Of a stretch of 64,000 bases of DNA, positions 29,621 through 38,750 are shown in pieces. A program made the translations under genes and the position numbers. Numbering within the stretch: position 1 is the first letter of the stretch; each line of letters begins with the position of its first letter. The notes under the pieces were generated by a model. That model worked only from the letters and a program-made list of their open reading frames with translations. It had not been told where the DNA came from and did not search any database. The DNA comes from Rehaibacterium terrae (lineage in GTDB: Bacteria; Pseudomonadota; Gammaproteobacteria; Xanthomonadales; Xanthomonadaceae): the NCBI RefSeq assembly GCF_014202935.1, contig NZ_JACHHX010000005.1, forward strand, positions 62,001 to 126,000, in the 5' to 3' direction.

Positions 29621-31336
29621 TCAGGCGCGGTCCAGCCAGCGGCCGATGCCGTCGCGGTCGACTGCGCGCAGCAGCGGTCCGGCGCGCCGGCGCAGGGCCT
29701 TGAGGTCGCAGTCGCGGATTATCCGGCGTACCTCCAGCAGCGTGCCCGGGTGCAGGCTGAAGTCGGTCAGGCCCAGCGCGAGCAGCAGGCGGGTATAGGC
29801 CGGGTCGCCGGCCATTTCGCCGCACACGGCCACCGGCACGGCGCGCTCACGTCCCAGTTTCAGCACCTGGTGCAGCAGCCGGATCACTGCCGGGTGCAGC
29901 GGCGAATACAGCTCGCCGAGCGCCTCGTTGTTGCGGTCGGCGGCGAGCAGGTACTGCACCAGGTCGTTGGTGCCGATCGAGGCGAAGTCGAGCAGGTCGA
30001 TGAAGCAGGGCAGGGCGATTGCGGCCGCCGGCACTTCGATCATGGCGCCGAGCGCGACCTGTCCGGCCACGGCATGGCCCTCGTCGCGCAGGCGCTCGGT
30101 CAGGGCGTGGACCAGCGCGCGCACGGCGGCCACTTCCTCGCGGCAGCTGATCATCGGCACCAGGATCCGTACCGGTCCCCAGGCGCTGGCACGCAGGATC
30201 GCCCGAAGCTGGGTCTCGAAGACAGCCCGTCGCGCCAGCGACAGGCGCACACCGCGCAGGCCGAGCGCCGGGTTGGGTTCCACGCCCAGCACCAGGCCGG
30301 TGCGGTCGGCCTTGTCGGCGCCCAGGTCGAGGGTGCGGATGGTGACCGGGCGTCCGTTCATGCCCAGCACCAGGTCGCGGTAAGCGCGGAACTGTTCGTC
30401 CTCGTCGGGCAGCCCGTCGCGCTGCAGGAACAGGAACTCGGTGCGGTACAGGCCGATGCCGGCCGCGCCCAGGCCGTGCGCTTCGCTCACGTCCTCGCGC
30501 GACTCGGCGTTCGCGAACAGGCGGATGTCCACGCCGTCGCGCGTGCGGGTGGGCTTGTGCCGCAGCCTGGCGAGCTGGCGCTGTTCGCGCTCGAAGGCGG
30601 CACGGCGGGCGTGATAGTCGCGCAGGTCGGCGGCATCGGGCTCGACGATCACCTCGCCGCTGCCGCCATCGACCAGCAGCGCATCGCCGTCGTTGATCCG
30701 GCTGAGCGCCTCGTGCGCGCCGACCACCAGCGGCAGGTGCAGGCTACGGGCGAGGATGGCGCTGTGCGAGAGCGCGCTGCCGGTGGCGGTGACCACGGCG
30801 ACCACGCCCTGTTCCTTGAGCTGAGCCAGCTCCGAGGGGGCCACCGTGTCGGTGACCAGCACCTCGCCGGAGAAGCCGCTGGCGCGATCGTCCTGGCGAC
30901 GGTGCAGGGCGGCGTGGACGCGGCCGATGACGTGATCGAGGTCCTCGCGCCGGCTGCGGAAGTAAGGGTCGTCCATGTGCTCGAAGACCGCCGCCAGCCG
31001 GTCGCGCTGCAGCTTGAGCGCGTAGTCGGCGGAGTAGCGGCCGGTGCGGATCAGGTCTTCCAGTCCCTCGGCCAGCTCGGGATCGTCGAGCAGCATGGCG
31101 TGCAGGTCGAGGAAATCGCCGAGTTCTTGCGCCAGCGCGCCCTGCAACTGCTCGCGCAGGCCGTGCAGCTCCTCGCGGGCGGCGCGCAGCGCGTCGTGCA
31201 GCCGGGCCAGTTCATGCGGCACGTCCTCGGCCGCGACCAGCTCCTCCTCGATCTCCAGTGCATGCGGTTCGCGCACGCGGGCGCGGCCGAGCGCCAGTCC
31301 GCGCGAGGCGCCCTGTCCACGGATCTCGTTACGCAT
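29621..31336 (-). CDS. ptsI: PTS enzyme I
   Basis: PEP-protein phosphotransferase: takes phosphate from PEP onto a His and passes it to HPr. 571 residues, matching EI. N-terminal part binds HPr; the phosphohistidine region reads VTATGSALSHSAILARSLHLPLVVG (His in LSHSAILA, about residue 193), a variant of the usual GGRTSHTAIMARS. The PEP-binding barrel shows IGLYRTEFLFLQRDGLPDEDEQF, TIRTLDLGADK, NPALGLRGVRLSL, MIEVPAAA, FASIGTNDLVQYLLAADRNN and the Cys-containing VAVCGEMAGDP. It is 12 bases downstream of ptsH, in one operon with the EIIA-Man gene. No sugar-specific EIIB/EIIC is nearby, so the role is probably regulatory. Confidence 0.95.
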   Translation of the reverse strand: MRNEIRGQGASRGLALGRARVREPHALEIEEELVAAEDVPHELARLHDALRAAREELHGLREQLQGALAQELGDFLDLHAMLLDDPELAEGLEDLIRTGRYSADYALKLQRDRLAAVFEHMDDPYFRSRREDLDHVIGRVHAALHRRQDDRASGFSGEVLVTDTVAPSELAQLKEQGVVAVVTATGSALSHSAILARSLHLPLVVGAHEALSRINDGDALLVDGGSGEVIVEPDAADLRDYHARRAAFEREQRQLARLRHKPTRTRDGVDIRLFANAESREDVSEAHGLGAAGIGLYRTEFLFLQRDGLPDEDEQFRAYRDLVLGMNGRPVTIRTLDLGADKADRTGLVLGVEPNPALGLRGVRLSLARRAVFETQLRAILRASAWGPVRILVPMISCREEVAAVRALVHALTERLRDEGHAVAGQVALGAMIEVPAAAIALPCFIDLLDFASIGTNDLVQYLLAADRNNEALGELYSPLHPAVIRLLHQVLKLGRERAVPVAVCGEMAGDPAYTRLLLALGLTDFSLHPGTLLEVRRIIRDCDLKALRRRAGPLLRAVDRDGIGRWLDRA

Positions 31337-31348
31337 GCGCGGCCTCCA

Positions 31349-31618
31349 TCACTCGCCCTCGTCGAAGCGGCGCTCGAACAGATCGACGGCGGCGGCCATT
31401 GCCTGTTCCTCGTCCTCGCCGTCCAGACGCAGCGTGACCACGCTGCCCTGGCCGGCGGCCAGCAGCAGCACGCCCATGATGCTCTTGGCGTTGACCTCGC
31501 GGTCGTTGCTGGCGAGAAAGGCGCGGCTGCGATACGAGGACAGCAGCTGCACCAGCTTGGCGGCGGCGCGCGCGTGCAGGCCGAGGCGGTTGACGACGGT
31601 GATCTGCCGCTCAAGCAT
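31349..31618 (-). CDS. ptsH: PTS phosphocarrier protein HPr
   Basis: 89-residue phosphocarrier between EI and EIIA proteins. The active His is in VVNRLGLHARAAAKLVQL (His about 15) and the regulatory Ser in VNAKSIMGVLLLAAGQGS (Ser about 46), the site of HPr kinase in bacteria that have one. The start MLERQITV at 31618 overlaps the EIIA stop by 8 bases; an in-frame start at 31645 lies inside the EIIA gene and adds residues not seen in HPr. Length is standard. Confidence 0.95.
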   Translation of the reverse strand: MLERQITVVNRLGLHARAAAKLVQLLSSYRSRAFLASNDREVNAKSIMGVLLLAAGQGSVVTLRLDGEDEEQAMAAAVDLFERRFDEGE

Positions 31619-32003
31619 CGTCGGCGTGCACTCCGTTGCGGGCACCGGCGGCGGCGGTGCGGGCCAGTTCGTCGAGCGGCTGATCGGCGTAGTTCAGCGC
31701 GCGCATCAGCATGGGCAGGCCGAGGCCGGACACCCGGCGCACCGGCGTGCCCAGATGAGCCAGGCGGGCGGCGAGATTGCTCGGCGAGGCGCCGTACAGG
31801 TCGGTGAGCACCAGCACGCCCTCGCCCTCGTCGACCCGGCGCAGCGCGGCGCTGGCCGCCGGCAGCAGCGCGTCGAGGTCGGCATCGAAGGGCACATGGA
31901 AAGCCTCGGCGCGCAACGGCAGGCGGCCGAGCAGGCGGGTGGCGGTGGCAAGCAGGGCGTCGCCGACGCCCTCGTGGGTGATCAGCAGGATTCCGACGGG
32001 CAT
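31611..32003 (-). CDS. PTS EIIA component, mannose family
   Basis: 130-residue cytoplasmic EIIA-Man domain. The phosphorylated His is in GILLITHEGVGDALL (about residue 10), followed by LVLTDLYGASPSN (the usual TDLFGGSP motif) and VSGLGLPMLMRAL. It is the first gene of the EIIA-ptsH-ptsI operon. The usual upstream partners in related genomes (hprK, rapZ) are not next to it: the gene upstream is a GMC oxidoreductase. As no EIIB or EIIC follows, its phosphorylation state probably regulates other proteins. Confidence 0.92.
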   Translation of the reverse strand: MPVGILLITHEGVGDALLATATRLLGRLPLRAEAFHVPFDADLDALLPAASAALRRVDEGEGVLVLTDLYGASPSNLAARLAHLGTPVRRVSGLGLPMLMRALNYADQPLDELARTAAAGARNGVHADDA

Positions 32004-32061
32004 GCGGCGAATGTAGCCCGCCGCGTGGCGGAGCGGAACACGCCGTGACGCTGTGGCCGAC

Positions 32062-33642
32062 TCAGGCCTCGCCGCGGATCAGGTCGGCGGCGCGCTCGGC
32101 GATCATCACCACCGGCGCATTGGTGTTGCCGCCGATCAGTTTCGGCATCACCGAGGCGTCGACCACGCGCAGGCCGGTCACGCCGCGCACGCGCAACTGC
32201 GGATCGACCACCGCGGTTTCGTCCGTGCCCATGCGGCAGGTGCCGACCGGGTGGTAGATGGTCTCGGCCTTGCGGCGGATGAAGGCGACCAGGTCGGCTT
32301 CGGCGCGGACGTCGTCGCCGGGCAGGATCTCCTCGCCGCGGTATGGCGCGAAGGCCGGCTGGGCGAGGATCGCGCGCGACAGCCGCAGACCTTCCAGCAT
32401 CACCTTGAGGTCGTGGCCGTCCGGGTCGCTCAGGTAATTGGCCTCGATGCGCGGCTTGTCGAACGGGTTGGCCGAGGCCAGACGCAGCCGGCCACGGCTG
32501 CGCGGCCGCAGCGCGCAGGCGTGCACGGTATAGCCGTCGCCGGGCAGGCGGTGGCGGCCGTGGTCGTCGAGCTGGGCGGGGACGAAGTGGAACTGCAGGT
32601 CCGGGCGCTCGTCCTCGGCCAGCGACGAGCGCGCGAAGCCGCCGGCCTCGGCGATGTTGCTGGTGCCCGGGCCGCCGCGGCCGAGGTAGTAGCGCAGCGC
32701 CACCGAGAGGTCGCTGAGCCGGTCGTAGGTGACCGGCCGCAGGCTGCGCTGCAGGGTGCAGATATCCAGGTGATCCTGCAGGTTGTCGCCGACGCCGGGC
32801 AGGTCGGCGAGCACCTCGATGCCGTGCCGGCGCAGTTCCGCCGCCGGGCCGAGGCCGGAGAGCATCAGCAGCTGCGGCGAGTTGATCGCACCGCCGCACA
32901 GGATGACCTCGCGGTCGGCGCCCTCGCAGAAGGCGCGGCCGCCGGCGGTGTAGAGCACGGCGTTGGCGCGGCCCTGGTCGAACAACACCTTCTGCGCCTG
33001 CGCCCGGGTGACCACGGTGAGGTTGCGGCGGCCGCGCGCCGGGCGCAGGTAGGCCACGGCGGTGGAACAGCGCGCGCCGTCCTTCTGCGTCACCTGGTAC
33101 CAGCCGAAGCCTTCCTGACGCTCGCCGTTGAAATCGCGGTTGAGGGCGAAGCCGGCCTGGCGCGCGGCTTCGATGAACACGCCCGAGAGTTCGTTGGTGT
33201 ACTTCAGGTCGGAGACGTGCAGTGGGCCGCTGTCGCCGTGGAATGCGTCGGCGCCGCGGCTGTTGGTCTCGGCGCGGCGGAAGTAGGGCAGCACGCTGCG
33301 CCAGTCCCAGCCGACCGCACCCAGCGCCGCCCACTCGTCGTAGTCGCGGGCATGGCCGCGGATGTAGCACATGGCGTTGATCGAGCTGGAGCCACCCAGC
33401 ACCTTGCCGCGCGGCCACCACAGCATGCGGCCGTCCAGATGCGGCTCGGGCGCGGTGCTGTAATCCCAGTTCACGCCCTTCTTGCCGACCAGCTTGGCCA
33501 GACCGGCGGGCATGTGCACGAACGGGTGCCAGTCGCGCGGGCCGGCTTCCAGCAGCAGCACGCGGACATCGGGATCTTCCGACAGCCGGTTGGCCAGCAC
33601 GCAGCCGGCGGAGCCGGCACCGACGATGATGTAGTCGTACAC
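32062..33642 (-). CDS. GMC-family FAD oxidoreductase (choline/alcohol dehydrogenase type)
   Basis: 526 residues. The FAD-binding Rossmann motif is at the N-terminus (YIIVGAGSAGCVLANRLSED). GMC signature 1 reads PRGKVLGGSSSINAMCYIRG (about residues 78-97) and signature 2 GGAINSPQLLMLSGLGP (about 250-266). The catalytic His is in IYHPVGTCRMG and the second active residue in GGNTNAPVVMIAERAAD. Such enzymes oxidise choline or aliphatic alcohols to aldehydes. No betB or betI is adjacent, so a general alcohol dehydrogenase role (AlkJ-like) is as likely as choline oxidation. Single-gene unit. Confidence 0.92.
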   Translation of the reverse strand: MYDYIIVGAGSAGCVLANRLSEDPDVRVLLLEAGPRDWHPFVHMPAGLAKLVGKKGVNWDYSTAPEPHLDGRMLWWPRGKVLGGSSSINAMCYIRGHARDYDEWAALGAVGWDWRSVLPYFRRAETNSRGADAFHGDSGPLHVSDLKYTNELSGVFIEAARQAGFALNRDFNGERQEGFGWYQVTQKDGARCSTAVAYLRPARGRRNLTVVTRAQAQKVLFDQGRANAVLYTAGGRAFCEGADREVILCGGAINSPQLLMLSGLGPAAELRRHGIEVLADLPGVGDNLQDHLDICTLQRSLRPVTYDRLSDLSVALRYYLGRGGPGTSNIAEAGGFARSSLAEDERPDLQFHFVPAQLDDHGRHRLPGDGYTVHACALRPRSRGRLRLASANPFDKPRIEANYLSDPDGHDLKVMLEGLRLSRAILAQPAFAPYRGEEILPGDDVRAEADLVAFIRRKAETIYHPVGTCRMGTDETAVVDPQLRVRGVTGLRVVDASVMPKLIGGNTNAPVVMIAERAADLIRGEA

Positions 33643-33791
33643 GAGGATGACCGTGGCGTTGGTGGATCGAGGCTAGGTCCGGGGGCTAGAGCAAATGCTC
33701 GGTCGGTGGGGCATCGTTTCCCGCGAGCGGCGGGGTGGCGGTGACGGCGTCCATCGGTTACCGTGCGCGCGCCTCCCCCGACGCCAGCCAG

Positions 33792-35159
33792 ATGGCCACG
33801 CGCGACGCCACCCGCTCTCCGTTCGACCGTCTGCGGCGATTCCGCGGTGCATTGAGCGAGTTTCCGCCGCTGCTGTGGGCGTTCACCTATTTCTTCTGCC
33901 TGCTCACCGGCTATTACGTGCTGCGGCCGGTGCGTGACGCGCTCGGTGCGTCCTCGGACATCGAGGCGGTGTTCCCGCGCGGCATGATCGAGTGGGCCGC
34001 GGCGCGCGGCGTGGCGCTGGGCGAGTTGACCCTGCAACTGCTGTTCACCGGCACCTTCATCAGCATGCTGCTGCTGCAGCCGGTGTACGGCGCGCTGGTC
34101 AGCCGTTTCCCGCGGCGGGTGTTCCTGCCGGTGGTGTACCTGTTCTTCATCGCCTGCCTGCTCGGCTTCTATCTGGCCTTCGACAGCGCCATTCCCGGAC
34201 GTGGGGCGGTGTTCTTCATCTGGGTCGCCGTGTTCAACCTGTTCGCGGTCACGGTGTTCTGGAGTTTCATGTCGGACATCTTCAGCAACCACGAGGCCAA
34301 GCGCCTGTACGGCTACATCGCCGCCGGCGGCACCGTGGGCGGCTTCGTCGGGCCGCTGCTGACCCGGCAACTGGTCAACGAGCTGGGCGTGGCCAACCTG
34401 TTGCTGGTGTCGGCCGGGCTGCTCACGCTGTGCGTGGTGTGCATCCTGCGCCTGGGGCCGTGGGCGCGGCGGCGCGAGCTGGAGCGCGGCATCCGCGGCG
34501 GCGAGCAGGCCATTGGCGGCGAGGTCCTGGCCGGCCTGAAGCGGGTCTGGCGCGAGCCGCTGCTGCGCGCGCTGGCGCTGCTGATGCTGTTCGGCGTCGG
34601 CGTCGGCACGCTGATCTACAACGAACAGGCGCGCATCGCCCGCACCTTCTTCGCCGACGCCGAGGCGCGCACGGCCTACTACGCGGGCATCGACCTGGCG
34701 ATCAACACGCTCACCATCGTCGTGCAATTGTTCGTCACCCGTGCGCTGCTGACCCGCTATGGGGTGGCGCCGCTGCTGCTGATCCCGGCCGGCGCGATCC
34801 TGATCGGCTTCGCCGCGCTCACGGCATCGCCGCTGCCGATGCTGGTGGCGGTGGTGCAGGTGGTGTTGCGGGCCGGCGAGTTCTCGCTGGCCAAGCCGGC
34901 ACGCGAGACCATCTACACCCGCGTCGATCGCGAGTCGCGCTACAAGGCCAAGGCGGCGATCGACACCGTGGTCTACCGCGGCGGCGATCTGATCTTCGTC
35001 TGGCTGCACAAGTTCCTGGCCGCGTTCGGCTCGAACGTGGTGTTCGGCTTCGGCGTGCTGGTCGCCGCCGGACTCGGCGCCGGCGCCTGGTGGGTGGTGC
35101 GCGAGCAGGCGCGACTCGGCAGCGCGTCGGATCCGGCGACGCGGCCGCTGGCCACCTGA
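33792..35159 (+). CDS. major facilitator-type transporter (nucleotide-exchanger-like)
   Basis: About 455 residues with 10-12 membrane helices. It opens with FTYFFCLLTGYYVLRPVRDALGA, a wording shared with ATP/ADP-exchanger-like MFS proteins, and continues with FFIWVAVFNLFAVTVFWSFMSDIF, GYIAAGGTVGGFVGPLL and RETIYTRVDRESRYKAKAAIDTVVYRGGDL. Substrate unknown; transport of nucleotides or another anion is only suggested by the resemblance. The ATG at 33792 is taken as start; an in-frame GTG at 33735 would add 19 residues. It stands alone between the GMC oxidoreductase and the fatty-acid operon. Confidence 0.85.
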   Translation: MATRDATRSPFDRLRRFRGALSEFPPLLWAFTYFFCLLTGYYVLRPVRDALGASSDIEAVFPRGMIEWAAARGVALGELTLQLLFTGTFISMLLLQPVYGALVSRFPRRVFLPVVYLFFIACLLGFYLAFDSAIPGRGAVFFIWVAVFNLFAVTVFWSFMSDIFSNHEAKRLYGYIAAGGTVGGFVGPLLTRQLVNELGVANLLLVSAGLLTLCVVCILRLGPWARRRELERGIRGGEQAIGGEVLAGLKRVWREPLLRALALLMLFGVGVGTLIYNEQARIARTFFADAEARTAYYAGIDLAINTLTIVVQLFVTRALLTRYGVAPLLLIPAGAILIGFAALTASPLPMLVAVVQVVLRAGEFSLAKPARETIYTRVDRESRYKAKAAIDTVVYRGGDLIFVWLHKFLAAFGSNVVFGFGVLVAAGLGAGAWWVVREQARLGSASDPATRPLAT

Positions 35160-35297
35160 TCGATCGCCGACCACCCCGCGATGGAGTCCCGGAGGCAGGG
35201 ATGTCCGCCCTCCCGCGCGTCATCGACGACACCGGTGTGCTGTTGGAGCTGGGCGGCAGCGGCGGGTGTCGTGCCCTGCTCCGGCGCAGACGTGGTT

Positions 35298-35768
35298 TCA
35301 GCGCCGCGGCGATACCCACATGCGGATGCGGGCGGTGAAGACGGTCTCGCCGCCGCGGTCGGTCACGACGACCTCCACCGGCAGCTCGTAGCCTTCCGCC
35401 GCTTCGCGCGGCGCTTCCAGCGGCGTGGCGACCGCGCGCATCGGGCCGACCGCCTTCTTCAGGTATTCGACCTGCATGCCTTTCGGAATCCACCGCATCG
35501 TCGTGGGGATGGTCACGTCGGTCATCAGCCCGGCAGCCAGTTCGGCCATGTTGCACAGGGCGATGGCGTGCACCGTGCCGATGTGGTTGTGCACGCGGCG
35601 GCGGTCGGCGATGCGCACCTCGCAGCGGCCAGGCTCCAGCACAGTGATGCGCGGTGAGATGCTGGCGAAGTAGGGCGCGCGGAAGCACACCGCGCGGCTG
35701 AACAGCCAAGTGCCGGCGGGCCAGCGGGTGATGCGGCGGTGGAGGCGGAGCAGGGCGGGCTCTTTCAT
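35298..35768 (-). CDS. hotdog-fold thioesterase-like protein (DUF4442)
   Basis: 156 residues. It has a single hotdog-type domain with RVHNHIGTVHAIALCNMAELAAGLM in the position of the active-site helix of PaaI-like acyl-CoA thioesterases, and RWIPKGMQVEYLKKAVG as the following strand. This is the DUF4442 branch. The gene overlaps the upstream SRPBCC gene by 4 bases and ends the fatty-acid operon, so hydrolysis of acyl-CoA is a reasonable guess. Confidence 0.8.
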   Translation of the reverse strand: MKEPALLRLHRRITRWPAGTWLFSRAVCFRAPYFASISPRITVLEPGRCEVRIADRRRVHNHIGTVHAIALCNMAELAAGLMTDVTIPTTMRWIPKGMQVEYLKKAVGPMRAVATPLEAPREAAEGYELPVEVVVTDRGGETVFTARIRMWVSPRR

Positions 35769-36280
35769 CGTTCGTTCCGTCGCGATTGGCGTCGGGGGCG
35801 CAGCAGGGCACGCAGCAGACGCACCCACGGCGACCAGGGTTGGCGTTCGGGCGCATCGCCGAGCGCGAGCGCGGCGCGATCGAGCGCGTCTTCGAGCAGG
35901 GCGTCGTGCAGCGGGCGGAACAGCAGCGGCCAGCTCAGCAGCGCCGGCCCGGCGATGCGCATCTCCAGTACATGCACCAGCCGCGTGTGTCCGTCCCCGG
36001 CTTCGAGGTGGAAGCCATGCCAGCCGTGGAAGCCGCGCGGCGCCTCGAAGGCGAAGCGCACGCACTGTCCCGGCCGGTAGTCCTCGACGCGGTAGCGCAC
36101 CGGGCCGTGGCCGCCGCGCGCACCGATCGCCAGCGCCCGATCCAGCCGCATCGCCGGCCAGCGGTCGCGCGGCCACAGGCGGTCATCGTCCGAAGCCAGG
36201 GTGTCGATCAGTGCGCCGACCGCAGCCGCCGACGCGCGCAATGTGCGCGCGTGGACATTGCGCACCCCGAGCATCGGCAA
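35765..36280 (-). CDS. SRPBCC/START-like protein
   Basis: 171 residues, weakly recognisable as a polyketide-cyclase/START-like (SRPBCC) lipid-binding fold: a strand-rich middle (YRVEDYRPGQCVRFAFEAPRGFHGWHGF, TRLVHVLEMRIAG) framed by helices (LRASAAAVGALIDTLASDDD and FRPLHDALLEDALDRAALAL). No catalytic motif is visible. It lies 4 bases after fadE and overlaps the thioesterase gene, so it probably belongs to the fatty-acid degradation unit, perhaps binding an acyl substrate. The family call is tentative. Confidence 0.65.
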   Translation of the reverse strand: MPMLGVRNVHARTLRASAAAVGALIDTLASDDDRLWPRDRWPAMRLDRALAIGARGGHGPVRYRVEDYRPGQCVRFAFEAPRGFHGWHGFHLEAGDGHTRLVHVLEMRIAGPALLSWPLLFRPLHDALLEDALDRAALALGDAPERQPWSPWVRLLRALLRPRRQSRRNER

Positions 36281-36284
36281 GGGC

Positions 36285-38750
36285 TCAGGCGGCCTTCTCG
36301 ATCCGGCGCTTTCGATAGAGCGCGGCAGACTCCAGGTCCGCCGGGTCGAAGTCGTCGACGGTGATGGCGTCCCAGGTCAGCGCATGCAGCTCCTTGAGCT
36401 GTTCCTTCTCGGCCGCGGTCAGATGCCCGCGTTCGACGGCCTGGGCGAGTTGCCCGTCGAAGTCCAGCGCCGTGCATTCGGCGGACTTCACGAACTTGAG
36501 GAATTTGCGCTCCACCGGCTCGGCCAGGATCACCTTCGGCAGGGCGGCATCGATGCGGCCGGCCGGATTGTTGGCGCAGGGCGTGAGGAACACGCCGCGG
36601 GCGAGCCGGTCGCGGGCGTCACCGGGCGACATCAGCAGCGAGGCGGCGCGGTGGCCGAGGCGGTCGGACGGCTCCTGCGCGCGCCGGCCCCAGGGGAAGA
36701 CCAGCAGCCACAGCAGCCAGCCGACCGGGCGGATCGGGAAGTTGCGCAGCGCACCGGAGAGGGCCTTCTCGATCTTGTAGATGGCGTCGTACATGGCCCA
36801 GGACAGCAGCGGCCGGTCCGAGACCGGGCGGCCCTCGTCCTCGAAGCGCTTGAGCATGGCGCTGGCGATGTACAACTGGCTGAGCACGTCACCGAGCCGC
36901 GCCGAGAGCTTTTCCTTGAACTTGAGCTTGCCGCCGAGCAGCAGCATCGAGGTGTCGGCGACCAGCGCCAGGTTCGCCGAGTAGCGGTTGAGCCGGCGGT
37001 AGAACGGCCGCGTGTAGGCGTCGCCCGGCGCCGAGCCGATGCGTGCGGCGGTCAGGCCGAACCAGAGGCTGCGCACCGCGTTGGAGATGGCGAAGCCGAT
37101 GTGGCCGAACAGGTTGCGGTCGAATTCGACCAGCCGCGTCTGCGGATCGGGATGCTGCGCCGCCTGCATTTCCTTGAGCACCCACGGATGGCAGCGGATC
37201 GCGCCCTGGCCGAAGATCATCATCGAGCGGGTGAGGATGTTGGCGCCTTCCACGGTGATCGGGATCGGCGCCGCCTGCCAGCTGCGGCCGAGATAGTTGC
37301 GTGGCCCCAGCACGATGCCCTTGCCGCCGTGGATGTCCATCGCATCGATAGCGACCTGGCGTCCCAGCTCGGTGGCGTGGTACTTGGCGATGGCCGAGGG
37401 CACGGCCGGCTTCTCGCCGCGGTCGACCGCGGCGGCGGTGGCCTGCGCCAGCGCACTGGCGGCGTAGGCGTGACCGGCGATGCGTGCCAGCGCCTCCTCC
37501 ACGCCTTCGAAACGGCCGATCGAAAGCCCGAACTGCTTGCGGATGCGGGCATAGGCGCCGGTGACCACGGCGCCGAGTTTGCTGCCACCGGAGGCGGTCG
37601 AGGGCAGGGTGATGGCGCGGCCGACCGACAGACACTCGACCAGCATCCGCCAGCCGTGGCCGATGTAATCCTCGCCGCCGATCAGCTGCGACAGCGGCAG
37701 GAACACCTCGCGGCCGCGCACCGGGCCGTTCTGGAACATGCAGTTGAGCGGCATGTGGCGACGGCCGATCTCCAGGCCCGGGGTGTCGCGCGGGATCAGG
37801 GCCAGGGTGATGCCGCGGTCCTTGTCGCCGCCGAGCAGCCCGTCCGGGTCGTACAGGCGGAAGGCCAGGCCGATGACGGTGGCGACCGGGGCGAGCGTGA
37901 TGTAGCGCTTGTCGAAGGTGAGCTTCACGCCCACCACCTCGGCGCCGCCCCACTTGCCGGTGGTGACGATGCCGTAGTCGGGGATCGAGGTGGCGTCCGA
38001 ACCGGCGGTGGGGCCGGTGAGCGCGAAGCACGGGATCTCGCGGCCGTCGGCCAGGCGCGGCAGGTAGTGCCGCTTCTGCTCCTCGGTGCCGTAGTGCAGC
38101 AGCAGCTCGGCCGGGCCGAGCGAGTTGGGCACGCCGACGGTGGACGAGAGCGTGCTGGAGATCGAGGCCAGCTTCTGGATCACCTTGTGGTGTGCCAGTG
38201 CCGAGAAGCCCAGGCCGCCGTATTCCTTCGGGATGATCATGCCGAAGAAGCGGTGCTTCTTGAGGTAATCCCAGATCTCCGGCGGCAGGTCGGCGCGCTC
38301 GTGGGTGATCTCCCAGTCATTGGTCATCCGGCAGACCTCCTCGACCGGGCCGTCGAGGAAGGCCTGTTCTTCGGCGGTGAGCTCGGGCTTGGGTTGCGAC
38401 AGCAGCTGCTGCCAGTCCGGCTTGCCGGAGAACAGCTCGCCCTCGAAGCCGACCGTGCCGGCTTCCAGCGCGGTGCGTTCGGTGTCCGAGAGCGGCGGCA
38501 GGATCTTCGTGTAGAAGGCCAGCAGTGGCGCGGTGATGCGGCGGAGGCGGAACGACGGGATCAGCAGCGGCACGGCCACCAGCGCCAGCAGCAGCGCGGC
38601 GATGACGGTGGCGACCGTCCCGGCGCCGAGAAGCGCGGCGGCGACCAGCAGCGTGGCCGACAACGCCGCCCAGATCACCAGCGGGAGCCGGTGATAGGCG
38701 GCGACGGCGCCCGCGAGCAGCAGGGCGAGGAAGGGCAGGAGGGTGCTCAT
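36285..38750 (-). CDS. fadE: FadE-type acyl-CoA dehydrogenase
   Basis: First step of fatty-acid beta-oxidation: FAD-dependent formation of trans-2-enoyl-CoA. 821 residues, as in the large membrane-associated FadE group (E. coli 814). Two to three N-terminal hydrophobic helices (FLALLLAGAVAAYHRL, VIWAALSATLLVAAALL, TVIAALLLALVAVPLLI) are followed by the dehydrogenase core: MTNDWEITHERADLP, IIPKEYGGLGFSALAHHKVI, FALTGPTAGSDATSIPD, LPSTASGGSKLG and DIHGGKGIVLGPRNYLGRSW, and then the C-terminal DUF1974-type helical part. It overlaps the upstream hydrolase gene by 4 bases. The operon faces a TetR gene, a likely local repressor. Confidence 0.95.
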   Translation of the reverse strand: MSTLLPFLALLLAGAVAAYHRLPLVIWAALSATLLVAAALLGAGTVATVIAALLLALVAVPLLIPSFRLRRITAPLLAFYTKILPPLSDTERTALEAGTVGFEGELFSGKPDWQQLLSQPKPELTAEEQAFLDGPVEEVCRMTNDWEITHERADLPPEIWDYLKKHRFFGMIIPKEYGGLGFSALAHHKVIQKLASISSTLSSTVGVPNSLGPAELLLHYGTEEQKRHYLPRLADGREIPCFALTGPTAGSDATSIPDYGIVTTGKWGGAEVVGVKLTFDKRYITLAPVATVIGLAFRLYDPDGLLGGDKDRGITLALIPRDTPGLEIGRRHMPLNCMFQNGPVRGREVFLPLSQLIGGEDYIGHGWRMLVECLSVGRAITLPSTASGGSKLGAVVTGAYARIRKQFGLSIGRFEGVEEALARIAGHAYAASALAQATAAAVDRGEKPAVPSAIAKYHATELGRQVAIDAMDIHGGKGIVLGPRNYLGRSWQAAPIPITVEGANILTRSMMIFGQGAIRCHPWVLKEMQAAQHPDPQTRLVEFDRNLFGHIGFAISNAVRSLWFGLTAARIGSAPGDAYTRPFYRRLNRYSANLALVADTSMLLLGGKLKFKEKLSARLGDVLSQLYIASAMLKRFEDEGRPVSDRPLLSWAMYDAIYKIEKALSGALRNFPIRPVGWLLWLLVFPWGRRAQEPSDRLGHRAASLLMSPGDARDRLARGVFLTPCANNPAGRIDAALPKVILAEPVERKFLKFVKSAECTALDFDGQLAQAVERGHLTAAEKEQLKELHALTWDAITVDDFDPADLESAALYRKRRIEKAA

